From: Nocardioides astragali
GTDB lineage: Bacteria > Actinomycetota > Actinomycetes > Propionibacteriales > Nocardioidaceae
DNA length: 64,000 nt
Assembly: GCF_024436375.1 (NCBI RefSeq)
Contig: NZ_JAFMZM010000001.1
Span: 186,001 to 250,000, forward strand
Direction: 5' to 3'
Shown here piece after piece: positions 24,649 to 36,463 of this stretch. Under the pieces are notes generated by a model. The model was not told the origin of the DNA. It worked only from the letters and a program-made list of their open reading frames with translations, and searched no databases. A program made the position numbers and the translations under genes. Numbering within the stretch: position 1 is the first letter of the stretch; the number at the start of each line of letters is the position of its first letter.

Positions 24649-25269
24649 ATGCGCCGCCTTGTGATCGCCCCCCACATGGACGACGAGTCCCTGGGCTGCG
24701 GCGGGCTGCTCGCGAAGCACGCCGCGGACTCCACCGTCGTCGTCGTGACCCAGAGCGGGGACACCCGTCGAGGTGAGCACACACGTGCCATGGAGGTGCT
24801 CGGCGTCGCCGACTCCCGGTGCCTGGACTTCGAGGACGGGACCACCCAGCACTACATGTCGGATCTCGTGGCACGGCTCGACGACGTGATGAGGGACGTA
24901 CGCCCAGACGAGATCTACCTCCCCTTCCCCTCGCTCCACCAGGACCACATCGGCGTCTACGAGGCGGGTATGCGCTCGGCGCGACTGTCCATGTCTCCCG
25001 ACCACTGGGTTCCGAACTCGGTGTTGGTCTACGACATCGCCGTCTACGACGTGAACCTCTACCCCTCCGACCTCCGCTGGAACGTCTTCGAGGCGCTCAC
25101 CGAGGAGCAGGCGGACCTCAAGGCCGAAGCCTGCGCGGCCTACGTCTCGGAGAATCCCGGCGGGGCGCACCCGATGAACAGCATCAAGGAGATCGCCGCC
25201 ACGGTCGGCCACATGCGCAAGGTCGAGTTCGCCGAGCAGTACGCCCTCGTACGCCAGGTGCGTCGGTGA
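24649..25269 (+). CDS. PIG-L family deacetylase
   Basis: 206 residues. APHMDDESLGCGG carries the first zinc ligands and catalytic Asp (family pattern PHxDDE); PSLHQDHIGVYEAGM carries the HxxH ligand. Family members remove N-acetyl groups from GlcNAc-type sugars (PIG-L, MshB, BshB). In this locus a deacetylase acting on a nucleotide- or lipid-linked amino sugar is likely. It is coupled by a GTGA overlap to the WbqC gene, so the two probably act on the same residue. Confidence 0.87.
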   Translation: MRRLVIAPHMDDESLGCGGLLAKHAADSTVVVVTQSGDTRRGEHTRAMEVLGVADSRCLDFEDGTTQHYMSDLVARLDDVMRDVRPDEIYLPFPSLHQDHIGVYEAGMRSARLSMSPDHWVPNSVLVYDIAVYDVNLYPSDLRWNVFEALTEEQADLKAEACAAYVSENPGGAHPMNSIKEIAATVGHMRKVEFAEQYALVRQVRR

Positions 25270-25907
25270 AGGTCACGATCCATCAGCCGGACCTCCTGCC
25301 CTACTCGGGGTTCTGGTTCAAGATGGCCACCTGTGACGCCTTCGTCCTCTCGGTGCACGACCAGTTCCAGAAGCACGGCTACCAGCGCCGGGTCACCATG
25401 CGCGGCGCCTGGTGCTCCCACCAGCTCGTCGGCAAGCCGTCGATGGTGCCGATCAACACGGTCGAGGTTGCCGATGGCTGGCAGCAGCGCATCGTCGACG
25501 TCATCAAGGGCAGGTACGCCGGCGCGCCCTTCCTCGAGTCCCGCGGCAGCGAGCTCTTCGAGCGGATCCTGGCCAGCGAGGGACGATTGCTGCACGAGGT
25601 CAACATCTCGATGATCGAGATCGTCCGCGACATGCTCGACATCTCGACCCCGCTGGTCGTGACCGAGCCACCTGTCGAGGCGGGGACTGAGCGGCTCATC
25701 GAACAGGTGCGGATGGTCGGCGGCACGGCCTACCTCGCGGGACAAGGTGGTCGTGCCTACATGGGAGACGACCCGGAGGGCAGGTTCGCCGCGGCGGGTC
25801 TGGATCTGCTCTGGTCGCAGCACCAGCGCTCGACCGATGACTCGATCGTCACGCTGTTGATGGACGAGCCTGACCCCATGGACCACGTCCTGAGACAGGC
25901 CACCTGA
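25266..25907 (+). CDS. WbqC-like family protein
   Basis: 213 residues. VTIHQPDLLPYSGFWFKM is the family signature N-terminus (IHQP.. PY.GF..K), with GYQRRVTMRG, LLHEVNISMIEIVRDML and WSQHQRSTDDSIVTLLM later. WbqC-like proteins occur in O-antigen and modified-amino-sugar loci; a transferase acting on aminated sugars has been proposed for the family. GTG at 25266 overlaps the stop of the deacetylase. Confidence 0.85.
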   Translation: MKVTIHQPDLLPYSGFWFKMATCDAFVLSVHDQFQKHGYQRRVTMRGAWCSHQLVGKPSMVPINTVEVADGWQQRIVDVIKGRYAGAPFLESRGSELFERILASEGRLLHEVNISMIEIVRDMLDISTPLVVTEPPVEAGTERLIEQVRMVGGTAYLAGQGGRAYMGDDPEGRFAAAGLDLLWSQHQRSTDDSIVTLLMDEPDPMDHVLRQAT

Positions 25908-25927
25908 CTTCACTGCCGAGCTGTCGT

Positions 25928-25949
25928 GATGCTGATGGACATCAGCGTC
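25928..25949. terminator. Hairpin between convergent genes
   Basis: A 9-bp stem (GAT-GCTGAT / ATCAGC-GTC, one wobble pair) with a GGAC loop, between the stop of the WbqC gene and the stop of the MauE-like gene. No T run. Confidence 0.5.
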
Positions 25950-25952
25950 CTG

Positions 25953-26933
25953 CTAGTCGGCCGTGAGCTGAACCAGCACGTCCTCCACGAACTCGGCCAC
26001 GGCGTCCTCACCGACGACGGGACCTCCGGCCATGAGCCCGTCGACCCCGATCAGGACGGCGGCCGGCGTGCTGACGGAGAACACCCGGCGCACGTTGAGC
26101 TCCGGCTCCACCGCGCCCAGCTCGCGAGCATGCGCAGCGGCGCCGGCCGCCGAGGGCTCGTCGGGATAGACGGCCAGCACTCCCACGGCGGGCGCCAGCT
26201 GCGCCGCCCAGTCGTCCAGCTTCGCCGCGGTCCGGACGCAGGGACTGCAGCCGGGGTTGAGGACCACCAACAGCCGGGCCTGCATGGTGGCCAGCTCGGC
26301 CAGGGTGGTGGACCGGTCGTCGGGGAGCTTCAGGACCCCGTACGGGATCGGCTGGCGTTCGTAGTCGAGGACCTCCGCGTCGCCCTGCGACCGGGTCGCG
26401 GGGGCCGACGTGCCACCCACCACCAGCAGTGCCACCGCCGCAGCCGCAACGGCCGCGACCAGCGTCCACGCGTCCCCGCTGTCCAGGTCACCGAGGGCCG
26501 CCGGAACGGACCCGCCGTCCAGGGCGAACCAGACGACCAGCCCGGAGAGCACCACCAGCAGGCCGTTGCGCCCGAGGGTCGTCCGGTCGATGTCGTGGCG
26601 CCCCAGGCTGCCGAAGCACGAGCAGGACACCGGCTCATCGAAGCCGAGCGCCCGAGCGACCAACCAGGTGTAGGAGAGCATCAGCACCAGCACGGCCAGC
26701 GCCACAGGCAACAGCCATCCCGATGGCGCCGCGAGCAGCAGGACCGCCAGCGCGACCTCGGCCCATGGGAGGGCCGTTGCCGCGGCGTCGGCGGGCACCA
26801 CGTGTGGCACCCGGAGCGCGTCGAAGGCGTCGCGGGTCGCGCGGCGGTCACGGAGCTTGGCGACTCCGCTGGTGACCAGCACGGCCGCGAGGGTCAGCCC
26901 CACGATGAGCGCTGCGACCGGTGTCGACGACAT
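25953..26933 (-). CDS. MauE/DoxX-like membrane protein fused to a thioredoxin-like domain
   Basis: 326 residues. The first 150 hold about four helices of MauE type, with FDEPVSCSCFGSLG, the conserved Cys-x-Cys-x-Gly loop. A further helix (about 170-190) leads to a thioredoxin/TlpA-like domain with the redox pair in LNPGCSPCVRTAAKLDDW and the cis-Pro-like VSTPAAVLIG. Expected role: thiol-disulfide chemistry on the outer face. The ATG at 26933 gives MSSTPVAALIVGL; the frame stays open over 1 kb further but is antisense to the MFS gene there. Confidence 0.82.
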   Translation of the reverse strand: MSSTPVAALIVGLTLAAVLVTSGVAKLRDRRATRDAFDALRVPHVVPADAAATALPWAEVALAVLLLAAPSGWLLPVALAVLVLMLSYTWLVARALGFDEPVSCSCFGSLGRHDIDRTTLGRNGLLVVLSGLVVWFALDGGSVPAALGDLDSGDAWTLVAAVAAAAVALLVVGGTSAPATRSQGDAEVLDYERQPIPYGVLKLPDDRSTTLAELATMQARLLVVLNPGCSPCVRTAAKLDDWAAQLAPAVGVLAVYPDEPSAAGAAAHARELGAVEPELNVRRVFSVSTPAAVLIGVDGLMAGGPVVGEDAVAEFVEDVLVQLTAD

Positions 26934-27128
26934 GGCCCGAATCGTACGGTCCGTGGTCCGGCGATGGTGCTCGAACGGAATGGCAGGCTGGTCTTCAACT
27001 CCTGCACGAGCTGACCCGCGCGCTCTTCGGCTCCCGCTCGCTCCTCCCTCGAGGGACAGGACGCAGCAACGTCGGAGGCGCGCCCGGTCAAGGAATGCTC
27101 GGGTTCGGTGTGCGGTTGTCGTCTCTTG

Positions 27129-28475
27129 ATGACCTCTCCCGCTGCGCCCCGCCTCGAGCCCGAGAGCACTGACGACTCTCGTCGCGTCTCGCTCCTGCTC
27201 GGCCTCCTCTTCGGGCTGGCCGGGATGGGCTCGTCCAGCGCGGCGGTGACCCTGCCCCTGCTCGGGCCCGACCTCGGAGTCGGTCAGGGGCTGGCCACGT
27301 GGACGATCAGCCTCTACGCGCTCATGCTCGCGGTCACCACCGCGCTCTACGGCCGGATCTCCGACCTCGTCGGCGTACGCGCACCGCTCCTGGCCGGGCT
27401 GGTGCTGATGTCGGTCGGCGCGCTGGTCGCCGCGGTGGCGCCCACCTTCGAGGTCCTGCTCGGTGCCCGCGTGATCCAGGGCGCCGGGGCGGCCGCGGTC
27501 CCGACGCTGGGAGTCACGGTCCTGTCGGCGAGGTACTCGGGCGAGATCCGCGGGCTCGCCTTCGGTCGCCTCGCCGGCACCGCCGCGGCGGTGAGCTGCC
27601 TCGGGCCCCTCGTCGGCGGCCTCGTCGAGTCGGCGCTGGGGTGGCGCGCCGTGATGGCACTGCCGATCCTCGGCGCGCTCGTGGTGCCGTTCCTGTGGCG
27701 TGCCCTGTCCACCGACGGCAGCGGAGCGCGTCTCGACATCGTCGGGGCGGTCCTGGTGGCCCTCACCGCGGCCGGGATGGTCCTGCTCGTGCAGTCCCCG
27801 TCGGCCGGGCTCCTCATTGCCGCGATCGGAGCGACCCTGCTGGTGCTGGGGGTGCCCGCGGTGCGCGCGACCGTACGCCGACGTCCCGACGGCTTCCTCC
27901 CGCTCGAGGTGGTGCGCAACGCCGTCGTCGTACGCAGCGCGGTCGCGGCCGCGGCGGTGCCCGCGGCGTGGTTCGCGCTGCTGATCGCCCTGCCTGCGGT
28001 CCTCCTCGCCCACGGGTGGGAGGCGTGGGAGGTCGGCCTGGCCATGGTGCCCAGCGCGGTGGTGGCGCTCTTCGTCCCGCAGGTCGCCGGGCCGCTGCTG
28101 GTCAGGATCGGCCCCGGGCGAGCGCTGGCGTTGTCCGGGCTGGTCGCCTCAGCAGCGCAGCTGGTGGCGGCAGGCGGCGCCTACCTCACGAGTGCGCCGA
28201 TCCTCGTGGTGGCGATCGTGCTGGTCACCTTCGCCTTCGGGCTGGGCCAGCCGGCGCTGAGCGCGGTCGTCGGCGACGCCGTGTCGCCCGAGGTCCGGGG
28301 CGTCGCCCTCGGTGTGGCCACGCTGCTCTTCCTCATCGGCGGCAGCGTCGGCTCGGCCGTGGTGGCCGGTCTCGGCGGTCCGCTGGGCATGCCAGTGGCG
28401 CTGCTCGTGCTCGCCGTGCTCCCACTGCTTGGGCTGGTCGTGCTCGCGCCGACGCTGCGGCCGGCGCGGGGCTGA
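27129..28475 (+). CDS. MFS transporter (drug/H+ antiporter type)
   Basis: 448 residues with 12-14 hydrophobic helices. ALYGRISDLVGVR is MFS motif A, and GARVIQGAGAAAVPTLGV with GRLAGTAAAVSCLGPLVGG fit motifs B and C of antiporters. The ATG at 27129 (MTSPAAPRL) is chosen; seven extra upstream codons are possible. Substrate unknown. It ends one base before the convergent typA stop, so the two share transcript ends. Confidence 0.87.
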   Translation: MTSPAAPRLEPESTDDSRRVSLLLGLLFGLAGMGSSSAAVTLPLLGPDLGVGQGLATWTISLYALMLAVTTALYGRISDLVGVRAPLLAGLVLMSVGALVAAVAPTFEVLLGARVIQGAGAAAVPTLGVTVLSARYSGEIRGLAFGRLAGTAAAVSCLGPLVGGLVESALGWRAVMALPILGALVVPFLWRALSTDGSGARLDIVGAVLVALTAAGMVLLVQSPSAGLLIAAIGATLLVLGVPAVRATVRRRPDGFLPLEVVRNAVVVRSAVAAAAVPAAWFALLIALPAVLLAHGWEAWEVGLAMVPSAVVALFVPQVAGPLLVRIGPGRALALSGLVASAAQLVAAGGAYLTSAPILVVAIVLVTFAFGLGQPALSAVVGDAVSPEVRGVALGVATLLFLIGGSVGSAVVAGLGGPLGMPVALLVLAVLPLLGLVVLAPTLRPARG

Positions 28476-28476
28476 C

Positions 28477-30372
<1,896 letters not shown>

Positions 30373-30530
30373 GCAGGAGCCTTCCGGGCGGAGACGAGCA
30401 AGCGGCCGTACGGCCGGGCGCGGCCAGCACGGCCGCAGCGTCAGAAGTCTAGTGCGGGACGGGCAGGAAGCGGATTTCCCGGACGTCGCTCCCCCTACCC
30501 ACTGTCGGACGGCAGGGGTAGACCTGTCCC

Positions 30531-31874
30531 ATGACGTCTCGGGCCCCTTCCTCCCACACCTCCCCCCGGTGCACCTTCATCCCGCCCTGGCTCGCCGAGC
30601 TCGTCGACGGGCCGGAGCAGGCCGCGCGCGACGAGGCGCTGCGCGCGAGCCGGGAGGGGCGGGCTCGCTCGGCCGGCACCGCGACCGTCGACCTCGACGC
30701 TCCCGCCTGGACCGTCCACGACGCCGGCTCGACGACCTCCCTGCCAGGCACGCCGGCCCGCTCGGCAGGTCAGCCCGAGACAGGCGACGTCGCCGTCGAC
30801 GAGGCGGCCGCCGGCATCGAGGCGACCCTGGCGATGTTCGCGGAGGTCCTCCGGCGCGACTCCCACGACGGCGCGGGCGCGCCGGTCAGCCTCACCGTCC
30901 ACTACGGCTCCGACTACAACAACGCCTTCTGGGACGGCAACCAGCTGGTCTTCGGCGACGGTGACGGCCGCGTCTTCGAGCGCTTCACCAAGCCGGTCGA
31001 CGTGCTGGCCCACGAGTTCTCCCACGCGGTCATCCAGCACACCGCCGACCTGACCTACCGCGGTCAGTCGGGCGCGCTCAACGAGTCCGTCGCCGACGTG
31101 TTCGCGTCCTGCCTCAAGCAGCGGCTGCTGGACCAGGAGGCCGGCGACGGCGATTGGCTGATCGGGGAGGGCATCTTCACCGCGTCGGTCCGGGGTCGTG
31201 CGCTGCGCGACATGGCGGCCCCCGGGACGGCCTACGACGACCCCGAGGTCGGCGCCGATCCCCAGGTCGGACACATGGACGACTTCGTCGAGACGACGGC
31301 CGACAACGGCGGAGTCCACCTCAACTCCGGCATCCCCAACAAGGCCTTCCAGCTCGCCGCGGTCGCCATCGGCGGCACGGCGATCGAAGGTGCAGGCCGG
31401 ATCTGGTACGACGCCCTCATCGGCGGTGACGTCTCTGCGGACGCCGACTTCGCTGCCTTCGCCGCCGCCACTGTCGCAGCCGCCGGGCAGCACGCCGACG
31501 TCGTCCGCGACGCGTGGACGCAGGTCGGCGTGGAGCCGGCCGCCACCGGAGGTGCGGCGGTGCCGGAGGCCGTGCCTGACACCGTCGCCGCTGCTCGGCT
31601 GAGGGTCGAGCGCAGCGGGGGATTCATCGGCCGGACGGAGTCGGCCGAGGTCGACCTCGACGATCCCGCCCAGACTGGGCTCCGTGGCCTGGTCGCCGAC
31701 GCCGGGCTCACCGGCGTCGACCCTGCGCTGGACCCCACGCCCCGGCCCGACATGTACGTCTACACCTTCACGCTCGACGACCACGAGCCCGTCTGCGTGC
31801 CCGAGCACCGGCTCACCGACCTCCAGGCCGAGCTCGCCCGACGGGTCCTGCAGCCCGGGTCGGTCGCGGACTGA
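30531..31874 (+). CDS. M4 metallopeptidase (protealysin-like) with C-terminal emfourin-like domain
   Basis: 447 residues without a signal peptide. CTFIPPWL (15-21) is the PPL-type motif of the short protealysin propeptide. The catalytic domain has the zinc site HEFSH at 161-165, the third ligand in ALNESVADVF (Glu185) and the catalytic-His region DNGGVHLNSGIPNKAF. After about residue 345 a linker leads to 354-447, LRVERSGGFIGR through DMYVYTFTLDDHEPV, which resembles emfourin, the protealysin inhibitor usually encoded by a separate adjacent gene. So protease and apparent inhibitor are one chain. Followed 10 bp later by the macrodomain gene. Confidence 0.87.
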   Translation: MTSRAPSSHTSPRCTFIPPWLAELVDGPEQAARDEALRASREGRARSAGTATVDLDAPAWTVHDAGSTTSLPGTPARSAGQPETGDVAVDEAAAGIEATLAMFAEVLRRDSHDGAGAPVSLTVHYGSDYNNAFWDGNQLVFGDGDGRVFERFTKPVDVLAHEFSHAVIQHTADLTYRGQSGALNESVADVFASCLKQRLLDQEAGDGDWLIGEGIFTASVRGRALRDMAAPGTAYDDPEVGADPQVGHMDDFVETTADNGGVHLNSGIPNKAFQLAAVAIGGTAIEGAGRIWYDALIGGDVSADADFAAFAAATVAAAGQHADVVRDAWTQVGVEPAATGGAAVPEAVPDTVAAARLRVERSGGFIGRTESAEVDLDDPAQTGLRGLVADAGLTGVDPALDPTPRPDMYVYTFTLDDHEPVCVPEHRLTDLQAELARRVLQPGSVAD

Positions 31875-31884
31875 GGAGCAGGCG

Positions 31885-32382
31885 ATGCGGCTCACCGTCG
31901 TCGATGGCGACATCACCACCCAGCAGGTCGATGCGGTCGTCAACGCCGCCAACCGTCGGATGCGCGGCGGCCTCGGGGTCGACGGGGCCATCCATGCTGC
32001 CGGTGGGCCGGAGGTGCTCGAGGACTGCAAGCGGCGCTTCCCCGACGGCCTGGCCACCGGCGCCGCGGGCTGGACGACCGGCGGTCGGTTGCCTGCGCGC
32101 TGGGTGATCCATGTGGTCGGCCCCAACTACGCCGCCGGCGAGCGGGACCGCAGCCTGCTGACCTCCTGCTACTCCGGCGCGCTGGCCGTCGCCGACGAGC
32201 TCGGCGCCCGGACGGTGGCCTTCCCGCTGGTGAGTGCCGGCGTCTACGGCTGGCCGCGGGAGGACGCGATGCGGGCCGCGGTCGAGACCCTGCGCACCAC
32301 CCCGACCGCGGTCGAGGAGGCCCGCATCGTCGCGTTCGGCAGGGCGGCGTACGACGAGATCGCCGCGGTGGTGGGAGCCTGA
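31885..32382 (+). CDS. Macrodomain protein (O-acetyl-ADP-ribose deacetylase type)
   Basis: 165 residues, a single MacroD-type domain. GDITTQQVDAVVNAANRRM is the adenine-side motif; GGLGVDGAIHAAGG is the ribose/phosphate loop (Leu replaces the usual third Gly); AFPLVSAGVYGWP is the distal-phosphate loop. Expected to hydrolyse O-acetyl-ADP-ribose or remove ADP-ribose. ATG at 31885 with GAGGAG upstream; same transcript as the peptidase is likely. Confidence 0.9.
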   Translation: MRLTVVDGDITTQQVDAVVNAANRRMRGGLGVDGAIHAAGGPEVLEDCKRRFPDGLATGAAGWTTGGRLPARWVIHVVGPNYAAGERDRSLLTSCYSGALAVADELGARTVAFPLVSAGVYGWPREDAMRAAVETLRTTPTAVEEARIVAFGRAAYDEIAAVVGA

Positions 32383-32459
32383 TGCGCGATCCGGAGCGCT
32401 GGCCCGTCTCCTCCCTCTGGGTGTCTCCGCGGTCGAGGGTCTCCCGCTAGGTTCACCGG

Positions 32460-33452
32460 GTGCCTCGACTGCGGCGTACGTTCCCCGACCAGCCGGGCTG
32501 GACCCGACGGCGGTCCGGCAAGGGGTTCACCTACCTCGACCTGGACAGCAACCGACTCGGCGAGGAGCAGGCCCAGCGCTGCAGGGACCTGGTGATCCCG
32601 CCCGCGTGGACGGACGTGTGGATCACGCCCCACGCCAACGGCCACCTCCAGGCGGTCGGGACCGACGACGCCGGGCGTCGGCAGTACCTCTACCACCCGC
32701 AGTGGCGCAGCAGCCGCCAGGCCGCGAAGTTCGACCGGATCCTCCGCTTCGGCAAGGCGCTCTCCAAGGCCCGCGAGCGGGTGCTGACCGACATCGAGGC
32801 CGAGGGGATGTCGCTCGAACGTGCCTGTGCCGTCGCCGTACGACTCCTCGACCTCGGCTACTTCCGGATCGGCAACGACGTCTACACCGACACCAACGGC
32901 TCCTTCGGCCTGACCACCCTGCGCAAGGAGCACGTCAGCCGTCACGGCAAGGCCCTGCGGTTCCAGTTCCTCGGCAAGTCGGGCATCGAGCACAAGATCG
33001 ACATCGACGACAAGGCCGTGATCGGGGCGCTCGACGTGATGCGGCGCCGGCGTGGGGGCGAGGAGCTCCTGGCGTGGAAGGACGGTCGGCGCTGGCGCAA
33101 CCTGGGGTCAGGCGACGTCAACGCCTACATCCGCACCTGCATGGGGATCGAGGCCACGGCCAAGGACTTCCGCACCTGGCACGCGACCGTGATCGCGGCG
33201 GCCGCGCTCGCCGAGGCCGACGAGCCGGGGGAGACCAAGGCGTCGCGCAAGCGCGCCGCGTCCGGCGCCATGAGGGAGGTCTCGGAGTTCCTCGGCAACA
33301 CCCCCACGCTGGCGCGGACGGCGTACGTCGACCCGCGCGTGGTGGAGGCCTACGAGCGGGGCCGGACGATCAAGGTCCGGACGCGCTACGACACCGCCGA
33401 CGCACGCCAGGCAGCGCTCGAGCGCGCCGTGCTCAAGCTGCTCTCGGCCTGA
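32460..33452 (+). CDS. DNA topoisomerase IB
   Basis: 330 residues, the size of bacterial poxvirus-type topoisomerase IB. The N-domain has GFTYLD and IPPAWTDVWI; the catalytic domain has RIGNDVYTDTNGSFGLTTLR, LGKSGIEHKIDI, AKDFRTWHATV, and the nucleophile Tyr in NTPTLARTAYVDPRVVEAY. Relaxes supercoils through a 3'-phosphotyrosine. GTG start at 32460. Confidence 0.93.
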   Translation: MPRLRRTFPDQPGWTRRRSGKGFTYLDLDSNRLGEEQAQRCRDLVIPPAWTDVWITPHANGHLQAVGTDDAGRRQYLYHPQWRSSRQAAKFDRILRFGKALSKARERVLTDIEAEGMSLERACAVAVRLLDLGYFRIGNDVYTDTNGSFGLTTLRKEHVSRHGKALRFQFLGKSGIEHKIDIDDKAVIGALDVMRRRRGGEELLAWKDGRRWRNLGSGDVNAYIRTCMGIEATAKDFRTWHATVIAAAALAEADEPGETKASRKRAASGAMREVSEFLGNTPTLARTAYVDPRVVEAYERGRTIKVRTRYDTADARQAALERAVLKLLSA

Positions 33453-33467
33453 GCACGACGCTCGGGC

Positions 33468-34613
<1,146 letters not shown>

Positions 34614-34704
34614 TCACGTGGAGCGGGACGGTGGTCCTGACGACGCTGTCAGAGGCGCCTATTGTGGCATCCGCCCAAGCACGTCTCATGTCGGGGGAGC
34701 TCTC

Positions 34705-35250
34705 GTGAACACCAGCCTGGACGGCAACGCCCTGGACGGCAGCGCCTTGGACGACACGGCCCGGGACCACCTCGTGATCGAGCGGGTGCCGATCACGCAC
34801 CCGGACGCCCAGTCGCTGATCGAGGCCGTGCAGGCCGAGTACGTCGCGCGCTACGGCGGCCAGGACGAGTCGCCCGTCGACCCGGCCGACTTCGAGGACC
34901 CGCTCGGCCAGTTCTTCGTGGGCTACCTCGATGGTGCACCCGTCGCGACCGGCGCCTGGCGGCGCAGCTCGGTGAAGGCGCTCCGCGCCGAGGTCACCGC
35001 GGAGATCAAGCGGATGTACGTCGTCCCAGCCGCGCAGCGCCGGGGACTGGCCCGCCGGATGCTCGCCCACCTCGAGACCACCGCCGCGGCTGCCGGCATC
35101 GAGGCCCTGGTGCTGGAGACCGGGATGAAGCAGCCCGAGGCCATCGCGCTCTACCTCTCCTCCGGCTACGAGCCGATCCCGGGCTTCGGCTACTACTGCG
35201 GCTCGGACCTGAGCCGCTGCTTCGGTCGGCGGATCACGTCCGCCGGGTGA
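34705..35250 (+). CDS. GNAT-family N-acetyltransferase
   Basis: 181 residues. EIKRMYVVPAAQRRGLARRML is the acetyl-CoA motif A (R/Q-x-x-G-x-A), and ALYLSSGYEPIPGFGYY is motif B. The first 25 residues, rich in Asp/Leu/Asn, are low complexity. GTG at 34705 with GGGGGAG upstream. Substrate unknown; divergent from serC. Confidence 0.87.
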   Translation: MNTSLDGNALDGSALDDTARDHLVIERVPITHPDAQSLIEAVQAEYVARYGGQDESPVDPADFEDPLGQFFVGYLDGAPVATGAWRRSSVKALRAEVTAEIKRMYVVPAAQRRGLARRMLAHLETTAAAAGIEALVLETGMKQPEAIALYLSSGYEPIPGFGYYCGSDLSRCFGRRITSAG

Positions 35251-35273
35251 GGTCGTCGCCGTAGTCTGGGGAC

Positions 35274-35642
35274 GTGGACCGCGGACTGATGCTCAATGAC
35301 GCCGACTGCGGCTTCTGCATGCGCACCGCCGCGCTGGTGCCACGGCTAGGGGTCGACGTCGACAGCGCCACGCTGCAGTTGGTCGACCTCGCGGCGTTGG
35401 GCGTCGACGAGGAACGGGCCCTGGTCGAGATGCCCTACGTCCACCCGGACGGTCGCGTGGACTACGGCCACCGCGCCTTCGCCGCGATCCTCGCCACCGG
35501 CCCGGTGCCGTGGCGGCTCGTCGGCCGACTGATGACGAGTCGGCCGGTCGATCCGGTCGCCCGACGCGTCTACCGCTGGGTCGCCGCCAATCGCTCACGG
35601 CTGCCGGGCGGCACTCCGGCCTGCTCCCTCGACGGACGCTGA
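35274..35642 (+). CDS. DCC-family thiol-disulfide oxidoreductase-like protein (DUF393)
   Basis: 122 residues. MLNDADCGFCMRTA is the family's DCxxC redox start; PYVHPDGRVDYGHRAFAAIL is the second conserved segment. Likely a small cytosolic redox protein. GTG at 35274, 23 bp after the acetyltransferase, so possibly co-transcribed. Confidence 0.85.
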   Translation: MDRGLMLNDADCGFCMRTAALVPRLGVDVDSATLQLVDLAALGVDEERALVEMPYVHPDGRVDYGHRAFAAILATGPVPWRLVGRLMTSRPVDPVARRVYRWVAANRSRLPGGTPACSLDGR

Positions 35643-35790
35643 CGCCGGCTGGTGTGGAGGTCCGGGTCTCCGGTCCGAAAGGGCACGGTGAACTACAGCG
35701 TTGATGTTCGAGCAATCCACTGACGGTGGCTGGTGGGGCACCTACGGTCACTGAGCCGGAAGTGATCTCAGGGGAAGATGGGGCGTCGAC

Positions 35791-36429
35791 ATGGGGGCGA
35801 TCGTGCGTGCCGTCATCCTGCTCTCCGTCTCCCTGAGCCTGGCGCTGGCCATGACGTTGAGCGGTTCGCTCGCCGCCTCCGCGAAGGACGGGCGGGACAC
35901 CGTCACCTCCTCGGCGCCCTACCTCATGCCCGTCGAGCCCTACGCCGGCTACCAGCCGCAGACGACCTGCCTCCGAACGCCCAAGACGGGTGTCCTGATG
36001 CTGGCCGACTGGCTCGTCGCCCGCGGCGGGGGCTATGGCACGATCAGCCGGTCGTGCGAGGGCTCGAGCACCAGTGAGCACAAGGAGTCGCGCGCCTTCG
36101 ACTGGATCCTCGACGCGCGCGTCGAGGCCGACCAGGCGCTCGCGGCCGCGCTGCTCGACGAGATCCTCGCCCCGGACGACACCGGCGAGCCGCATGCGCT
36201 GGCCCGCCGGATGGGGATCATGTACGTCATCTGGGACGACCACATGTACGCGGCGTACGACGGCTTCGAGCCCAAGCGCTACCTCAGCTCGGGCTGCCGC
36301 ACCCGCCGGACCTGCTCACCGACGCTGCGCCACCGCGACCACATGCACATCTCGCTGACGCGCAAGGGCGCGCGCGGCAAGACGTCGTGGTACCTCGCTC
36401 AGCCGGCGCTGGCGTCCGTGGTCCCGTGA
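35791..36429 (+). CDS. Secreted M15-like (ARB-07466-type) putative peptidase
   Basis: 212 residues. Residues 1-30 are a signal peptide (VILLSVSLSLALAMTLSG, then AASA). The mature part has SSTSEHKESRAFDW, matching the SEHxxGxAxD zinc pattern of M15-type D,D-peptidases with Glu-Ser in place of Gly-x, and RHRDHMHISL at the end, the second His pair. MYVIWDDHMYAAY lies between. Probable cell-wall peptide hydrolase or a related binding protein. An upstream ATG at 35778 is out of frame; 35791 is chosen. Confidence 0.75.
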   Translation: MGAIVRAVILLSVSLSLALAMTLSGSLAASAKDGRDTVTSSAPYLMPVEPYAGYQPQTTCLRTPKTGVLMLADWLVARGGGYGTISRSCEGSSTSEHKESRAFDWILDARVEADQALAAALLDEILAPDDTGEPHALARRMGIMYVIWDDHMYAAYDGFEPKRYLSSGCRTRRTCSPTLRHRDHMHISLTRKGARGKTSWYLAQPALASVVP

Positions 36430-36463
36430 CAGGGCTTCGTCCTTCCGCGACCGGCGGTGCGGG

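Noticed and set aside
1..25907. Genomic island by transposition
   Set aside because: No integrase, IS ends or flanking direct repeats are visible. Duplication and decay suggest recombination, but transfer cannot be shown without composition statistics.
26934..28013. N-terminal extension of the MauE-like frame
   Set aside because: It runs antisense through the MFS gene and reads as low-complexity charged sequence; the ATG at 26933 gives a proper membrane start.
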